The position numbers and the translations under genes were made by a program. From Bacteroidota bacterium (GTDB lineage Bacteria > Bacteroidota > Bacteroidia > Chitinophagales > UBA10324), in NCBI GenBank assembly GCA_003455275.1, contig DMRR01000118.1:1-17437 (forward strand): a stretch of DNA of 17,437 bases, written 5' to 3'. This document shows, piece after piece, positions 8,042 through 15,406 of the stretch. Position 1 is the stretch's first letter, and the number at the start of each line of letters is the position of its first letter. The notes beneath the pieces are model-generated. The model ran no database searches and was not told where the DNA came from. It saw nothing but the letters and a program-made list of their open reading frames with translations.

Positions 8042-9003
8042 TGCAATATAAATCAGATGCCGAAGCCATTGATGGGCTCGCCAGTCACTATAAGGAACTT
8101 AGAAACGAGATCAGTAAAATAATTGTAGGGCAGGAAGAAGTGGTTCGCCTTGTCATCTCTTCTGTAATGTGCGATGGACACAGTTTACTCGTTGGCGTTC
8201 CCGGCCTTGCAAAAACTCTTTTGATCAAAACAATTGCAGATGTTTTGGATCTGAGTTTTAAAAGAATCCAGTTTACTCCTGATTTAATGCCTAGCGATAT
8301 CACCGGCTCAGAAATACTGAATGAGAAAAGAGAATTTCAATTTAACCGTGGACCCATTTTCGCCAACATCATTCTTGCAGATGAAATAAACAGAACTCCG
8401 CCTAAAACACAGGCTGCTCTGCTTGAAGCTATGCAAGAAAGAGTAGTTACATATGGCGGGCATGCGCACAGACTTGAACTTCCCTTTTTTGTTCTTGCTA
8501 CACAAAACCCAATTGAACAGGAAGGCACCTATCCGCTCCCGGAAGCACAGCTCGACCGGTTCATGTTCAACATTCTTCTTACCTATCTCAGCTTTAGCGA
8601 TGAAGTGCAAATGGTGAAAAACACAACTTCGAATCAAAGCATGTCGCTGAAAAAAATCATCAGCGGAAATGATATTCTGTTTTATCAAAACCTGATTCGG
8701 AAAATTCCGGTAGCTGAAAATGTTTTACAGTATGCCGTAAATCTGGTTCATAAAACCCGGCCCAATACCTCAGCAGCCACTGAAAAGGCAAATCAATATT
8801 TACAGTGGGGCGCCGGACCTAGGGCATCGCAATTCCTGGTACTTGGTGCAAAATGTAATGCTGCTCTCAACGGAAAATATTCGCCCGATATTGAAGATGT
8901 GAAAGCGATTGCCGCACCTGTACTTCGCCATCGCATCGTTCGCAACTACAAAGCCGAAGCCGAAGGAATAGAAACCGATGATATAGTGAAATCACTATTG
9001 TAA
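8038..9003 (+). CDS. MoxR-family AAA+ ATPase
   Basis: This 321-residue cytosolic ATPase of the MoxR family has Walker A GVPGLAKT (53-60), Walker B ILADE (112-116), sensor 1 around ATQNP (154-158), the family motif GTYPLPEAQLDRFMF (163-177) and a C-terminal lid with GAGPRASQFLVLGAKCNAAL. MoxR proteins are chaperone-like remodellers that usually partner with VWA-domain proteins. No VWA or Bat gene follows here, so the partner must be elsewhere. The ATG at 8038 overlaps the previous stop (ATGA) and gives the N-terminus MMQYKSDAEAI seen in relatives. An in-frame ATG at 8014 would add eight residues inside the SurA-like gene, and a second ATG sits at 8041. Co-transcription with PPIase genes suggests a link to envelope biogenesis or stress. 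Confidence 0.92.
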   Translation: MMQYKSDAEAIDGLASHYKELRNEISKIIVGQEEVVRLVISSVMCDGHSLLVGVPGLAKTLLIKTIADVLDLSFKRIQFTPDLMPSDITGSEILNEKREFQFNRGPIFANIILADEINRTPPKTQAALLEAMQERVVTYGGHAHRLELPFFVLATQNPIEQEGTYPLPEAQLDRFMFNILLTYLSFSDEVQMVKNTTSNQSMSLKKIISGNDILFYQNLIRKIPVAENVLQYAVNLVHKTRPNTSAATEKANQYLQWGAGPRASQFLVLGAKCNAALNGKYSPDIEDVKAIAAPVLRHRIVRNYKAEAEGIETDDIVKSLL

Positions 9004-9126
9004 CAAGCGAATTGCTAATAGTCCTCAGCTATTTAGTACTTACATTTTCATTTCTGAAATTGAAATGATTTCTTCACTTCCGTTTTAAAGAATAATTAAA
9101 AACAGATAACGAATAACCCTTCCCCA

Positions 9127-10527
9127 ATGAGAATTCAATTCTGTGGTGCCGCGCGAACAGTTACCGGAAGTTCGCATCTTATTATTCTTAATAATGGATT
9201 CAAAATTCTGCTTGACTGTGGAATGTTTCAGGGACATGACGATAAAGATGAAAGCAATCAAAAATTTTTATTTCGACCTGAAGAAATTGATGTGATGATT
9301 CTGTCACATGCGCATATTGATCACACCGGCAGGATTCCCAAACTAGTAAAAGAGGGATTTAAAGGAAAAATAATTTGCACAAGCGCTACAAATGAATTGA
9401 GTTCTATCATGCTTTTAGACAGTGCTTTCATTCAGGAAAAAGATGCACAGTATCTGAGCAAGAAGCGAATAAAAAAAAATTTGCCCCCGGTTTCGCCTCT
9501 CTATTCAGTTGAAGAGGCAAAGAGTTCTTTGCAAAATTTTTTTTCAATACAATATGAACAATGGTTTCCGGTTAATGAAAATGTGCAAGTGCTATTGCGA
9601 GATAACGGACACATTCTCGGAAGCGGAAGCGTAAATCTGCGAATCAATGAAGATGGCCGCGAAATAAAAGTTGCTTTCACCGGTGACATAGGCCGTCCCA
9701 ACCGGCCAATTCTGAAAGACCCGATCAGAATGGAGCAGTCAGATATTGTAATTAGCGAATCAACCTATGGAGGAAGAATTCATGAATCATTTCCTGACGA
9801 TAAAGAACACCTCTTCGAAGTGATCAAGCGAACCTGTGTAGAACGCAAAGGGAAAATAATTATTCCGGCTTTCAGCATTGGGCGAACCCAGGAAATTGTT
9901 TATATGCTTGATCAGCTTCATCATGAAAAAAATCTCGATCCGATTCCTGTTTATGTAGATAGTCCGCTTTCTACAAATGCCACAAGCATTTATCGAAAGC
10001 ACCCGGAGTGTTTCGATGAACAAATTTTTAATTACATAAAAAATGATCCCGATCCTTTTGGATTCAACAATCTGCATTACATCACCGAGGTAGAAGAATC
10101 AAAACGACTTAACACAACAACAGAAGCCAGCATTATTATATCAGCGTCCGGAATGGCAGAAGCTGGAAGAGTAGTACATCATATTTCCAATCACATGGAA
10201 AATCCAAACAATACAATTCTTATTGTTGGGTATTGTGCTGAAGGAAGTTTAGGTGCGCGAATAAGGAGCGGGGAAAAAGACTTTAAACTTTATGGTGAAG
10301 AAAAAAAATTGAAAGCACATGTTGAGTTGATGGATTCATTCAGTGCACATGGTGATCAAAAGGAAATGCTATCATTTCTTGATAACCTTGAACGCAGTCA
10401 GCTTCAGCGGCTATACTTAGTTCATGGTGATTATGAAGACGCGCAATTACCATTCAAAAAAATTCTTGAGGCCAATCGCTTTCAAAATATTTTCATACCG
10501 GAAAAAGGTACAACAGAGTCCTTCTGA
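9127..10527 (+). CDS. Beta-CASP metallo-beta-lactamase-fold hydrolase (RNase/CPSF-like)
   Basis: This 466-residue enzyme of the MBL-fold beta-CASP group processes RNA in characterised members. The zinc-site residues are visible: the HAHIDH motif (His61, His63, Asp65, His66), GHILGSG (His162), FTGDIG (Asp187) and the late SAHGD (His408) and LVHGD (His433). The beta-CASP insert is marked by ESTYGGR (211-217), IIPAFSIGRTQE (245-256) and SASGMAEAGRVVHH (339-352). Length and order match the stand-alone bacterial MBL/RMMBL proteins. No signal peptide is seen, so it is cytosolic. It lies 123 bases after the MoxR gene on the same strand and could be read through or have its own promoter, since no full consensus was found in the gap. 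Substrate (RNA, or another phosphodiester) cannot be fixed from sequence. Confidence 0.92.
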   Translation: MRIQFCGAARTVTGSSHLIILNNGFKILLDCGMFQGHDDKDESNQKFLFRPEEIDVMILSHAHIDHTGRIPKLVKEGFKGKIICTSATNELSSIMLLDSAFIQEKDAQYLSKKRIKKNLPPVSPLYSVEEAKSSLQNFFSIQYEQWFPVNENVQVLLRDNGHILGSGSVNLRINEDGREIKVAFTGDIGRPNRPILKDPIRMEQSDIVISESTYGGRIHESFPDDKEHLFEVIKRTCVERKGKIIIPAFSIGRTQEIVYMLDQLHHEKNLDPIPVYVDSPLSTNATSIYRKHPECFDEQIFNYIKNDPDPFGFNNLHYITEVEESKRLNTTTEASIIISASGMAEAGRVVHHISNHMENPNNTILIVGYCAEGSLGARIRSGEKDFKLYGEEKKLKAHVELMDSFSAHGDQKEMLSFLDNLERSQLQRLYLVHGDYEDAQLPFKKILEANRFQNIFIPEKGTTESF

Positions 10528-10539
10528 AAAGTTATCCTC

Positions 10540-10568
10540 AACGATAATAATATTCATTTTAACGATAA
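10540..10568. repeat. Direct repeat AACGATAA x2, 21 bases apart
   Basis: AACGATAA occurs at 10540-10547 and again at 10561-10568, a 21-base period that equals two helical turns. It lies in the gap between the beta-CASP gene and the secreted hydrolase gene, upstream of that gene's candidate -7 box. A regulator site is possible, but the region is AT-rich and chance is a real alternative. Confidence 0.3.
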
Positions 10569-10615
10569 ATTTTAGCCGGTAATCTTTTTCATTTATGGTA
10601 GGATTGGCATCCGAA

Positions 10616-10623
10616 TACTTTTG
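10616..10623 (+). promoter_or_regulatory. Probable -7 box for the secreted hydrolase gene
   Basis: TACTTTTG matches TAnnTTTG, 26 bases before the ATG at 10649. No clear TTTG was found about 19 bases upstream. The predicted start would be near 10630, giving a short leader. Confidence 0.4.
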
Positions 10624-10648
10624 GCCCCTCCTAAAAACAAGTTTCATT

Positions 10649-12274
10649 ATGAAAAAATTTTACACGCTCCTTCGCTTCAGTTTAATCCTGATCTTTTCGC
10701 TTACTCTTTTCAGTAAGAATTCTTCAGCTGCCTACACTTATAAGGGCACCAGAATTATTTCACTTGCCGGCGATACAGCCGGAACTTATGTGAGAATAGC
10801 TGTTCCTTCATTTAAAAGGTACTCATGTGGCGCCCCTATAGCAATCTATATGTTTGGTGGGTTTGGCGCTGACGGCATGCTTGGATCTTTATTCGATATA
10901 GCAAACTATGGATTTATTGTTATTCAATTTAATTATCCCGGAGGTGGAAAAGTTCCTTACAAAAGCGGAGGTACTTTTGATAACAGGGGCCCAAATTGTT
11001 TGAAAGCTGCTAAAGATGTTATGCGTTTTGCGATGGGCGAAATCACTGACCGTTATGGTAATTATTTAGATTATTATACAGGAACAAAAAATCCGCTTTA
11101 CAATAACTTAGGACTTATTGGCGGTTCAAACGGAGGATGCCAGCAGTTAGTAACAATGGGATTGTATCCAAATGAACTGGCAAACATTGCCTGGATTTCA
11201 TTTTTTGAAAGCCCGGTTGGAGAGGGAATGTTGAATGCTGATGCCGGAAAGCCATGGAACAAAACGGCGCCGGTTTACACAAATACTGCATACCAAGATT
11301 CAACAGGAGTTTATGATTGGAGCAAGCTTCGATTTGCTCCTGATACGCTTGCATATAAATTAAAGAAAGATGTTATCAAAGGACTTTTATATTTTGATTT
11401 GAATGGAAACAATACTTTTGAAAGAGGTATTGATTATGATTTGGTAGGAAGGTTCAATACACCATACAGCAAAAAATATTTCTATTCCAATCAAGTAACG
11501 ATGAAAGCCTATGAGATGGGATACTATCCTCCTGCTAACATCTCTATCTATTTTGCTGATAGTACTCAGACAAAAAATTTCTGGTCTCTTAGAGATGGCG
11601 GAGATTTTATTGATGATTACCTTCAAGTAAATCCATCAATTAAGGTTATGTATTTGGCAAGAAGAGATTCTGATCATATTACATCAGCGCCAGACCATCC
11701 TGAAGTAATTAATGCATATCAAAAGTTTGCGCTCTCACCTACTGCTTGGTTCAAGTTGAATCCTGATCGTTCTTATCTTGAATATGTGACCGGAACTCTT
11801 ATGCCAACAGCGCCTGATAATGATGCAAACGCTGTAATTAATCATGTAAATATCCGCACAATGGATTTGCCCGGCGAATTATTTACCTACAGGTATTACA
11901 TACACTACGCTTCTACTTTAGAAATGGCTGACCGAACAATGAATAATGATTGGAGTCCAAATCTTCCGGGCCTACTTACTACTACTTGCCCTTCTGCCCG
12001 CGATGAAGATGCTGAAATAAATGATGATGCCCTTCTTTATCCGAATCCGGCAAATACTGAAATCAACATACAGATTAATGCAAATGCAGTTGGCACTGCT
12101 ACCATTCGCATTTTTGATGCCTTGGGTAAAGAAGTGATGGCGCCTGTTTCGATGGAAGTTTCAAACATTTTTCATTTAGCTCCAATAGATATTTCGAACC
12201 TTAGTGCTGGCAATTACTTCGTGCGCATTGACGCACCGGGTTTTGTTCACACATTACAATTTACGAGGGAGTAA
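10649..12274 (+). CDS. T9SS-secreted alpha/beta-hydrolase-like protein
   Basis: This is a 541-residue exported protein. The ATG at 10649 gives a clean signal peptide (KK, hydrophobic core 8-21, cleavage near SSAA at about 28), whereas the upstream in-frame ATG (10595) would bury it. The hydrolase part has a possible oxyanion strand YMFGGFGADG (67-76) and a nucleophile elbow LIGGSNGG (156-163, Ser160). Candidate acid/His residues lie in ARRDSDHITSAPDH (337-350: Asp340 or Asp342, His343 or His350). An Asx/Gly stretch DLNGNNTFERG (250-260) resembles an EF-hand or dockerin-type calcium loop. The last 81 residues (461-541) form a T9SS type A sorting domain, with YPNPANTEI, RIFDALGKEV, LSAGNYFVRI and a short basic end. 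It is probably released or anchored at the cell surface as an esterase or peptidase-like enzyme; the substrate is unknown. A strong terminator follows. Confidence 0.82.
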   Translation: MKKFYTLLRFSLILIFSLTLFSKNSSAAYTYKGTRIISLAGDTAGTYVRIAVPSFKRYSCGAPIAIYMFGGFGADGMLGSLFDIANYGFIVIQFNYPGGGKVPYKSGGTFDNRGPNCLKAAKDVMRFAMGEITDRYGNYLDYYTGTKNPLYNNLGLIGGSNGGCQQLVTMGLYPNELANIAWISFFESPVGEGMLNADAGKPWNKTAPVYTNTAYQDSTGVYDWSKLRFAPDTLAYKLKKDVIKGLLYFDLNGNNTFERGIDYDLVGRFNTPYSKKYFYSNQVTMKAYEMGYYPPANISIYFADSTQTKNFWSLRDGGDFIDDYLQVNPSIKVMYLARRDSDHITSAPDHPEVINAYQKFALSPTAWFKLNPDRSYLEYVTGTLMPTAPDNDANAVINHVNIRTMDLPGELFTYRYYIHYASTLEMADRTMNNDWSPNLPGLLTTTCPSARDEDAEINDDALLYPNPANTEINIQINANAVGTATIRIFDALGKEVMAPVSMEVSNIFHLAPIDISNLSAGNYFVRIDAPGFVHTLQFTRE

Positions 12275-12298
12275 TTCTTCCTTGTTTTTAGGTGGAAG

Positions 12299-12327
12299 AA
12301 GGGTGGATCGAAAGTTCCGCCCTTTTT
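12299..12327 (+). terminator. Strong intrinsic terminator
   Basis: AAGGGTGGA (12299-12307) pairs with TCCGCCCTT (12316-12324) through an 8-base loop, with one G-U pair, and runs into TTTTT. It is GC-rich against an AT-rich background and lies 25 bases after the stop of the secreted hydrolase gene. Confidence 0.85.
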
Positions 12328-12344
12328 CATTTTCCGGATTTCAA

Positions 12345-12393
12345 TTTTGAAAAAGTTTTTATCCGTTCTAAAAACATTTTCAAAAGTTTTTTT
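12345..12393 (+). terminator. Long AT-rich inverted repeat with T-run (second terminator or regulatory hairpin)
   Basis: Arms 12345-12361 and 12369-12385 pair over 17 bp with a single A-A mismatch (12354/12376) around a 7-base loop. The structure is followed by G and seven T (12387-12393). It lies 17 bases after the GC-rich terminator, so the two may work in tandem. Being nearly symmetric, it may also act on transcripts from the other strand or in the leader of hutU. Confidence 0.55.
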
Positions 12394-12448
12394 CAGAATA
12401 AAACTTCTCCTTTCAAACCGCGCTTGTTTCAGAAAGGAACGAGGTTTT

Positions 12449-12470
12449 AAAATAATGAAAAAATTATTTT
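12449..12470 (+). repeat. AT-only hairpin upstream of hutU
   Basis: AAAATAAT (12449-12456) and ATTATTTT (12463-12470) are perfect 8-bp inverted arms around GAAAAA. The hairpin ends 21 bases before the hutU ATG. It could be a leader structure or a regulator site. Low base complexity lowers its weight. Confidence 0.35.
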
Positions 12471-12491
12471 TACCCCATCAAATATTTTTTT

Positions 12492-14165
12492 ATGTCAACC
12501 ACTTTTTCTTCTTCCAGAAAAAATCTGCATGCTGCTACAGGTAATTCCATTTCGTGCAAAGGATGGATTCAGGAAGCCGCATTAAGAATGCTGCACAACA
12601 ACCTTGACCCCGATGTGGCTGAGCGGCCGGAAGATTTAATTGTGTATGGCGGCACCGGAAAAGCTGCGCGCAACTGGGAAGCATTTGATCTAATTGTTAA
12701 AGCGCTGAAAGATTTAAACGAAGATGAAACTCTCTTGGTGCAAAGTGGAAAACCCGTTGGCATTCTTCCAACACATAAAGATGCACCTCGTGTAATTATT
12801 GCGAACTCCAACCTCGTTGGCAACTGGGCGAACTGGAATTATTTCCGTGAGCTGGAAGCAAAAGGTTTAATCATGTACGGACAAATGACTGCCGGCTCGT
12901 GGATTTACATAGGCTCACAGGGAATTGTGCAGGGTACTTACGAAACTTATCTCTCACTCGCATCAAAACATTTTAATGGTTCGCTGAAGGGAACCCTAAA
13001 TGTAACTGCAGGTCTCGGCGGAATGGGCGGCGCACAACCACTCGCAATCACATTGAATGAAGGTGTGTGCCTCGCTGCGGAGATGGAAGAATGGCGCGCA
13101 CAAAAAAGAATTGAGACAAAGTATCTCGACAAACTCACTCACAACATTGATGAAGGAATTGACTGGGCGCTTGAAGCAAAAGCAAAAGGCGAAGCAGTTT
13201 CTATTGCAGTGATTGGAAATGCGGTTGACTTGCTTAAGCGTTTGCTCGAAAGAAATATTTCAGTTGACACACTTACTGATCAAACCAGCGCGCACGATGA
13301 ACTGATTGGATATTTTCCTTCAGGACTTACTGTGGGGCAAGCAAAAGTTCTTCGCGAAAAAAATCCTGCTGATTATATCGAGCGTTCACTCGATACAATG
13401 GCTGAACATGTGCGCCTGATGCTTGAACTGCAAAAGCGCGGTGCCATAACTTTCGACTACGGAAATAATTTGCGCGGACAAGCGCTAAAGCGCGGAGTGA
13501 AAAATGCTTTTGACTTTCCCGGGTTTGTGCCTGCTTACATACGCCCGCTTTTTTGCGAAGGCAAGGGACCTTTCCGTTGGGTGGCTCTGAGCGGCGACCC
13601 ACAGGATATTTACACCACAGATGAAGCGCTCGCCAATCTTTTCCCGGAGAACAAGGGACTGCTGCGCTGGCTGAAAATGGCAAAAGAAAAAATTGCTTTC
13701 CAGGGATTGCCCGCGCGCATCTGCTGGCTCGGAATGGGAGAAAGAGAAAAAGCTGGTTTGCTTTTTAATGAACTCGTGCGCACCGGAAAAGTGAAAGCCC
13801 CGATTGTGATTGGTCGCGACCACCTCGATACCGGCTCTGTTGCTTCACCAAACAGAGAAACAGAAGCAATGATGGATGGCAGTGATGCAATTGCCGACTG
13901 GCCTATTCTTAATTCGCTTATTAATACTGCCGGAGGAGCCAGTTGGGTTTCACTGCATCATGGCGGTGGAGTTGGAATTGGTTACAGCATACACGCCGGA
14001 ATGGTGATAGTGGCTGACGGAACTGACGATGCAGCAAGAAGATTAAAAAGAGTTTTGAATAACGACCCTGCAATGGGAGTAATACGACATGCCGATGCTG
14101 GTTATGATATTGCAAAAGACACTGCCCGCAAATTCAGATTGGATCTGAAGGAGAGGTTGAAGTAG
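12492..14165 (+). CDS. hutU: Urocanate hydratase (urocanase)
   Basis: This 557-residue cytosolic enzyme is full length for the family (about 550-560). It uses tightly bound NAD+ to hydrate urocanate to 4-imidazolone-5-propionate, step two of histidine breakdown. Family landmarks are [12 protein letters not shown] (51-62), [20 protein letters not shown] (132-151), the Gly-rich [12 protein letters not shown] (172-183), LTDQTSAHD (261-269) and [13 protein letters not shown] (406-418, with the conserved active-region Cys411). [19 protein letters not shown] lies near the C-terminus. No hutH, hutI, hutG or ftcD gene is beside it, so it is a stand-alone locus, with a terminator and long inverted repeat upstream. 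No convincing TAnnTTTG promoter was found in the 12394-12491 leader. The reading frame looks somewhat more GC-rich (many GCG/CGC codons) than its neighbours. Confidence 0.97.
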   Translation: MSTTFSSSRKNLHAATGNSISCKGWIQEAALRMLHNNLDPDVAERPEDLIVYGGTGKAARNWEAFDLIVKALKDLNEDETLLVQSGKPVGILPTHKDAPRVIIANSNLVGNWANWNYFRELEAKGLIMYGQMTAGSWIYIGSQGIVQGTYETYLSLASKHFNGSLKGTLNVTAGLGGMGGAQPLAITLNEGVCLAAEMEEWRAQKRIETKYLDKLTHNIDEGIDWALEAKAKGEAVSIAVIGNAVDLLKRLLERNISVDTLTDQTSAHDELIGYFPSGLTVGQAKVLREKNPADYIERSLDTMAEHVRLMLELQKRGAITFDYGNNLRGQALKRGVKNAFDFPGFVPAYIRPLFCEGKGPFRWVALSGDPQDIYTTDEALANLFPENKGLLRWLKMAKEKIAFQGLPARICWLGMGEREKAGLLFNELVRTGKVKAPIVIGRDHLDTGSVASPNRETEAMMDGSDAIADWPILNSLINTAGGASWVSLHHGGGVGIGYSIHAGMVIVADGTDDAARRLKRVLNNDPAMGVIRHADAGYDIAKDTARKFRLDLKERLK

Positions 14166-14168
14166 AAT

Positions 14169-14196
14169 CTGTTCTCTTCAATCTTTCTTATTTTTG
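14169..14196 (+). promoter_or_regulatory. Probable promoter of the mntA-hepT unit
   Basis: TATTTTTG (14189-14196) matches TAnnTTTG exactly. A partial -33 element (TCTG, 14168-14171) lies 17 bases upstream, which is weak in sequence and short in spacing. The start would be near 14203, about 12 bases before the mntA ATG, so this module is probably transcribed separately from hutU. Confidence 0.45.
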
Positions 14197-14214
14197 TAAT
14201 AGCATTATAACAAA

Positions 14215-14523
14215 ATGAAAAATCAAATCACAAGAGATGGAATTGTAGCTTTTCTTAAAAGAGAAAAACCGATGCTGCATCAGAAATTTCATGTGAAAGA
14301 AATTGGTTTGTTCGGTTCGTTTGCGCGCGGTGAGGCGAATGAAAAAAGTGATATTGATTTTCTGGTGGTGATAGATGCCCCGCTCGAAAATTATAGGGCA
14401 AGTAAGGAAGGGCTGCATGATTACCTGAAAAATATTTTTAACCGAGAGGTTGATCTTGCTAACCCTCACTCACTGAAGCCGCATTATAAAAACAGAATAT
14501 TAAGTCAGGCCATTTATACTTAA
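14215..14523 (+). CDS. mntA: MntA-type nucleotidyltransferase antitoxin
   Basis: This 102-residue minimal nucleotidyltransferase has the signature GS-x10-DxD: GSFARGEANEKSDIDF with Gly34, Ser35, Asp46 and Asp48. A third acidic residue is in REVDLAN (Asp80). In characterised MntA-HepT systems this enzyme inactivates the HEPN toxin by transferring AMP from ATP to the Tyr of its RX4HXY motif, and all three acidic residues are kept here. The gene lies directly upstream of a HEPN-domain gene with that motif, as expected. The C-terminus (YKNRILSQAIYT) matches the usual end of the family, so the protein looks complete. It lies 49 bases after hutU, with its own likely promoter. Confidence 0.9.
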   Translation: MKNQITRDGIVAFLKREKPMLHQKFHVKEIGLFGSFARGEANEKSDIDFLVVIDAPLENYRASKEGLHDYLKNIFNREVDLANPHSLKPHYKNRILSQAIYT

Positions 14524-14551
14524 TGAAGATGACCGAGCAAATGCCGAAGAA

Positions 14552-14854
14552 GTGCTTTATGCCATTGCACACATTGAAGAATATCTGAAAAATATTTCTT
14601 CGCTCGAAAACCTTTTGAATAATTCAATGGCTTACGATGCAGTGATGATGAATTTTATTGTGATAGGCGAAGCATGCAAACGCATGAGTGCAGAAACTAA
14701 AAATGCAAATCCGCAGATTGACTGGAAAGGAATAAACAGCTATCGCAATTTTATTGCTCACGAATATTTTGGAGTAGATGAAAACATTGTGTGGGCAGCT
14801 ATCAAGATTGAGCTTCCCAAATTGAAGAAGGAGATTGTTTCAATCTTGAAATGA
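14552..14854 (+). CDS. hepT: HepT-like HEPN-domain RNase toxin (DUF86)
   Basis: This 100-residue all-helical HEPN protein has the full RX4HXY motif RNFIAHEY (Arg65, His70, Tyr72), the RNase site and AMPylation target in HepT toxins. VIGEACKRMS (37-46) is also a family hallmark. The only in-frame start is GTG at 14552, 28 bases after the mntA stop. Codons just upstream (Asn-Glu-Asp-Asp-Arg-Ala-Asn-Ala-Glu-Glu) read like the missing first helix, but no ATG, GTG or TTG precedes them after the TAA at 14501, so the true start is uncertain. The protein is about 10 residues shorter than usual. Its TGA overlaps the ATG of the next gene (ATGA). Confidence 0.88.
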   Translation: MLYAIAHIEEYLKNISSLENLLNNSMAYDAVMMNFIVIGEACKRMSAETKNANPQIDWKGINSYRNFIAHEYFGVDENIVWAAIKIELPKLKKEIVSILK

Positions 14855-15342
14855 AAACGCTTCTCTTCATTATCTCCTACTTCTTCACAACACACTTTTG
14901 CTCTGCACAAGAATCCGGAGTTCTAATTGACTCCACCGTCTTCCACTGCAACTACAAAATTTCTTTTCTCGGAAACACAGTAGAGTATGGAGTGAAAATC
15001 AGTTACTCAACTGACAGAGGAAAGATTTCAAGCGACAGTTTTCTCATTGGAGACATGGGAAAATTCACCAATGATTCTCTCAGAAACAGAAGTGCAGATG
15101 AGGTAGTAGTTTTATCATGCGATGGAAAAGTGAAATATGAAATTGCCTCTGTATGGCTGCAATACTTTATTGTGAATGATGCCTCGGTTACTCCGCTCAC
15201 TTACATTGCTGAGGGTGCAGTGGTGAATTTGAAAAAAGCTTTTGAGATTCACAATGAGTTTGAGAAGATCACCATTGTGCTGCAAGGAATTACGGAACCT
15301 CTTGAGCTCTACATTCTGATTGGTGTGGATCCAGAGAAATAA
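14851..15342 (+). CDS. Exported protein of unknown function, coupled to hepT
   Basis: This 163-residue protein has a good signal peptide (hydrophobic core 3-17, ending FCSAQ near residue 20). The mature part of about 143 residues is predicted to be beta-rich, with alternating hydrophobic strands (SGVLIDSTVFHCNYKISFL, EVVVLSCDGKVKYEIASVWL, ITIVLQGITEPLELYILIGV). Two cysteines (in FHCNYK and LSCDGK) could pair in the periplasm. I recognise no family. The start ATG overlaps the hepT stop as ATGA, so it is probably translated with the toxin-antitoxin genes, although its exported nature does not obviously fit a cytosolic RNase system. It could be a chance neighbour or an accessory component. Confidence 0.7.
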   Translation: MKTLLFIISYFFTTHFCSAQESGVLIDSTVFHCNYKISFLGNTVEYGVKISYSTDRGKISSDSFLIGDMGKFTNDSLRNRSADEVVVLSCDGKVKYEIASVWLQYFIVNDASVTPLTYIAEGAVVNLKKAFEIHNEFEKITIVLQGITEPLELYILIGVDPEK

Positions 15343-15347
15343 TTTCA

Positions 15348-15379
15348 TTGTCATTCAATTAATTTGTGCGGTATGTTTT
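15348..15379 (+). promoter_or_regulatory. Possible promoter for the lipocalin-like lipoprotein
   Basis: TTG (15348-15350), a 21-base spacer and TATGTTTT (15372-15379, one mismatch to TAnnTTTG) precede the ATG at 15407 by a suitable distance. Neither box is perfect. Confidence 0.3.
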
Positions 15380-15406
15380 AAGCATTCACAAGTCAATTTT
15401 CAACTT

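Noticed and set aside
8308..8688. 126-codon minus-strand ORF inside the MoxR gene
   Set aside because: It lies wholly antisense to a well-conserved ATPase and has no domain or start context of its own.
9048..9068. 7-bp inverted repeat TCATTTC/GAAATGA after the MoxR gene
   Set aside because: It is AT-rich with no T-run directly after it, so it is too weak to call a terminator.
12347..12544. 65-codon plus-strand ORF with Lys/Phe-rich product
   Set aside because: It runs through the long inverted repeat and the hutU leader, has extreme low-complexity composition, overlaps the start of hutU in another frame and shows no family features.
13327..13823. Two overlapping minus-strand ORFs (118 and 112 codons) inside hutU
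   Set aside because: These are frame shadows of a GC-richer, highly conserved enzyme gene. The products have no recognisable motifs.
14524..14589. 21-codon ORF starting right after the mntA stop (ATG 14524)
   Set aside because: It is in a different frame from hepT and gives a short unlikely peptide. It is kept only as a possible element in hepT start selection.
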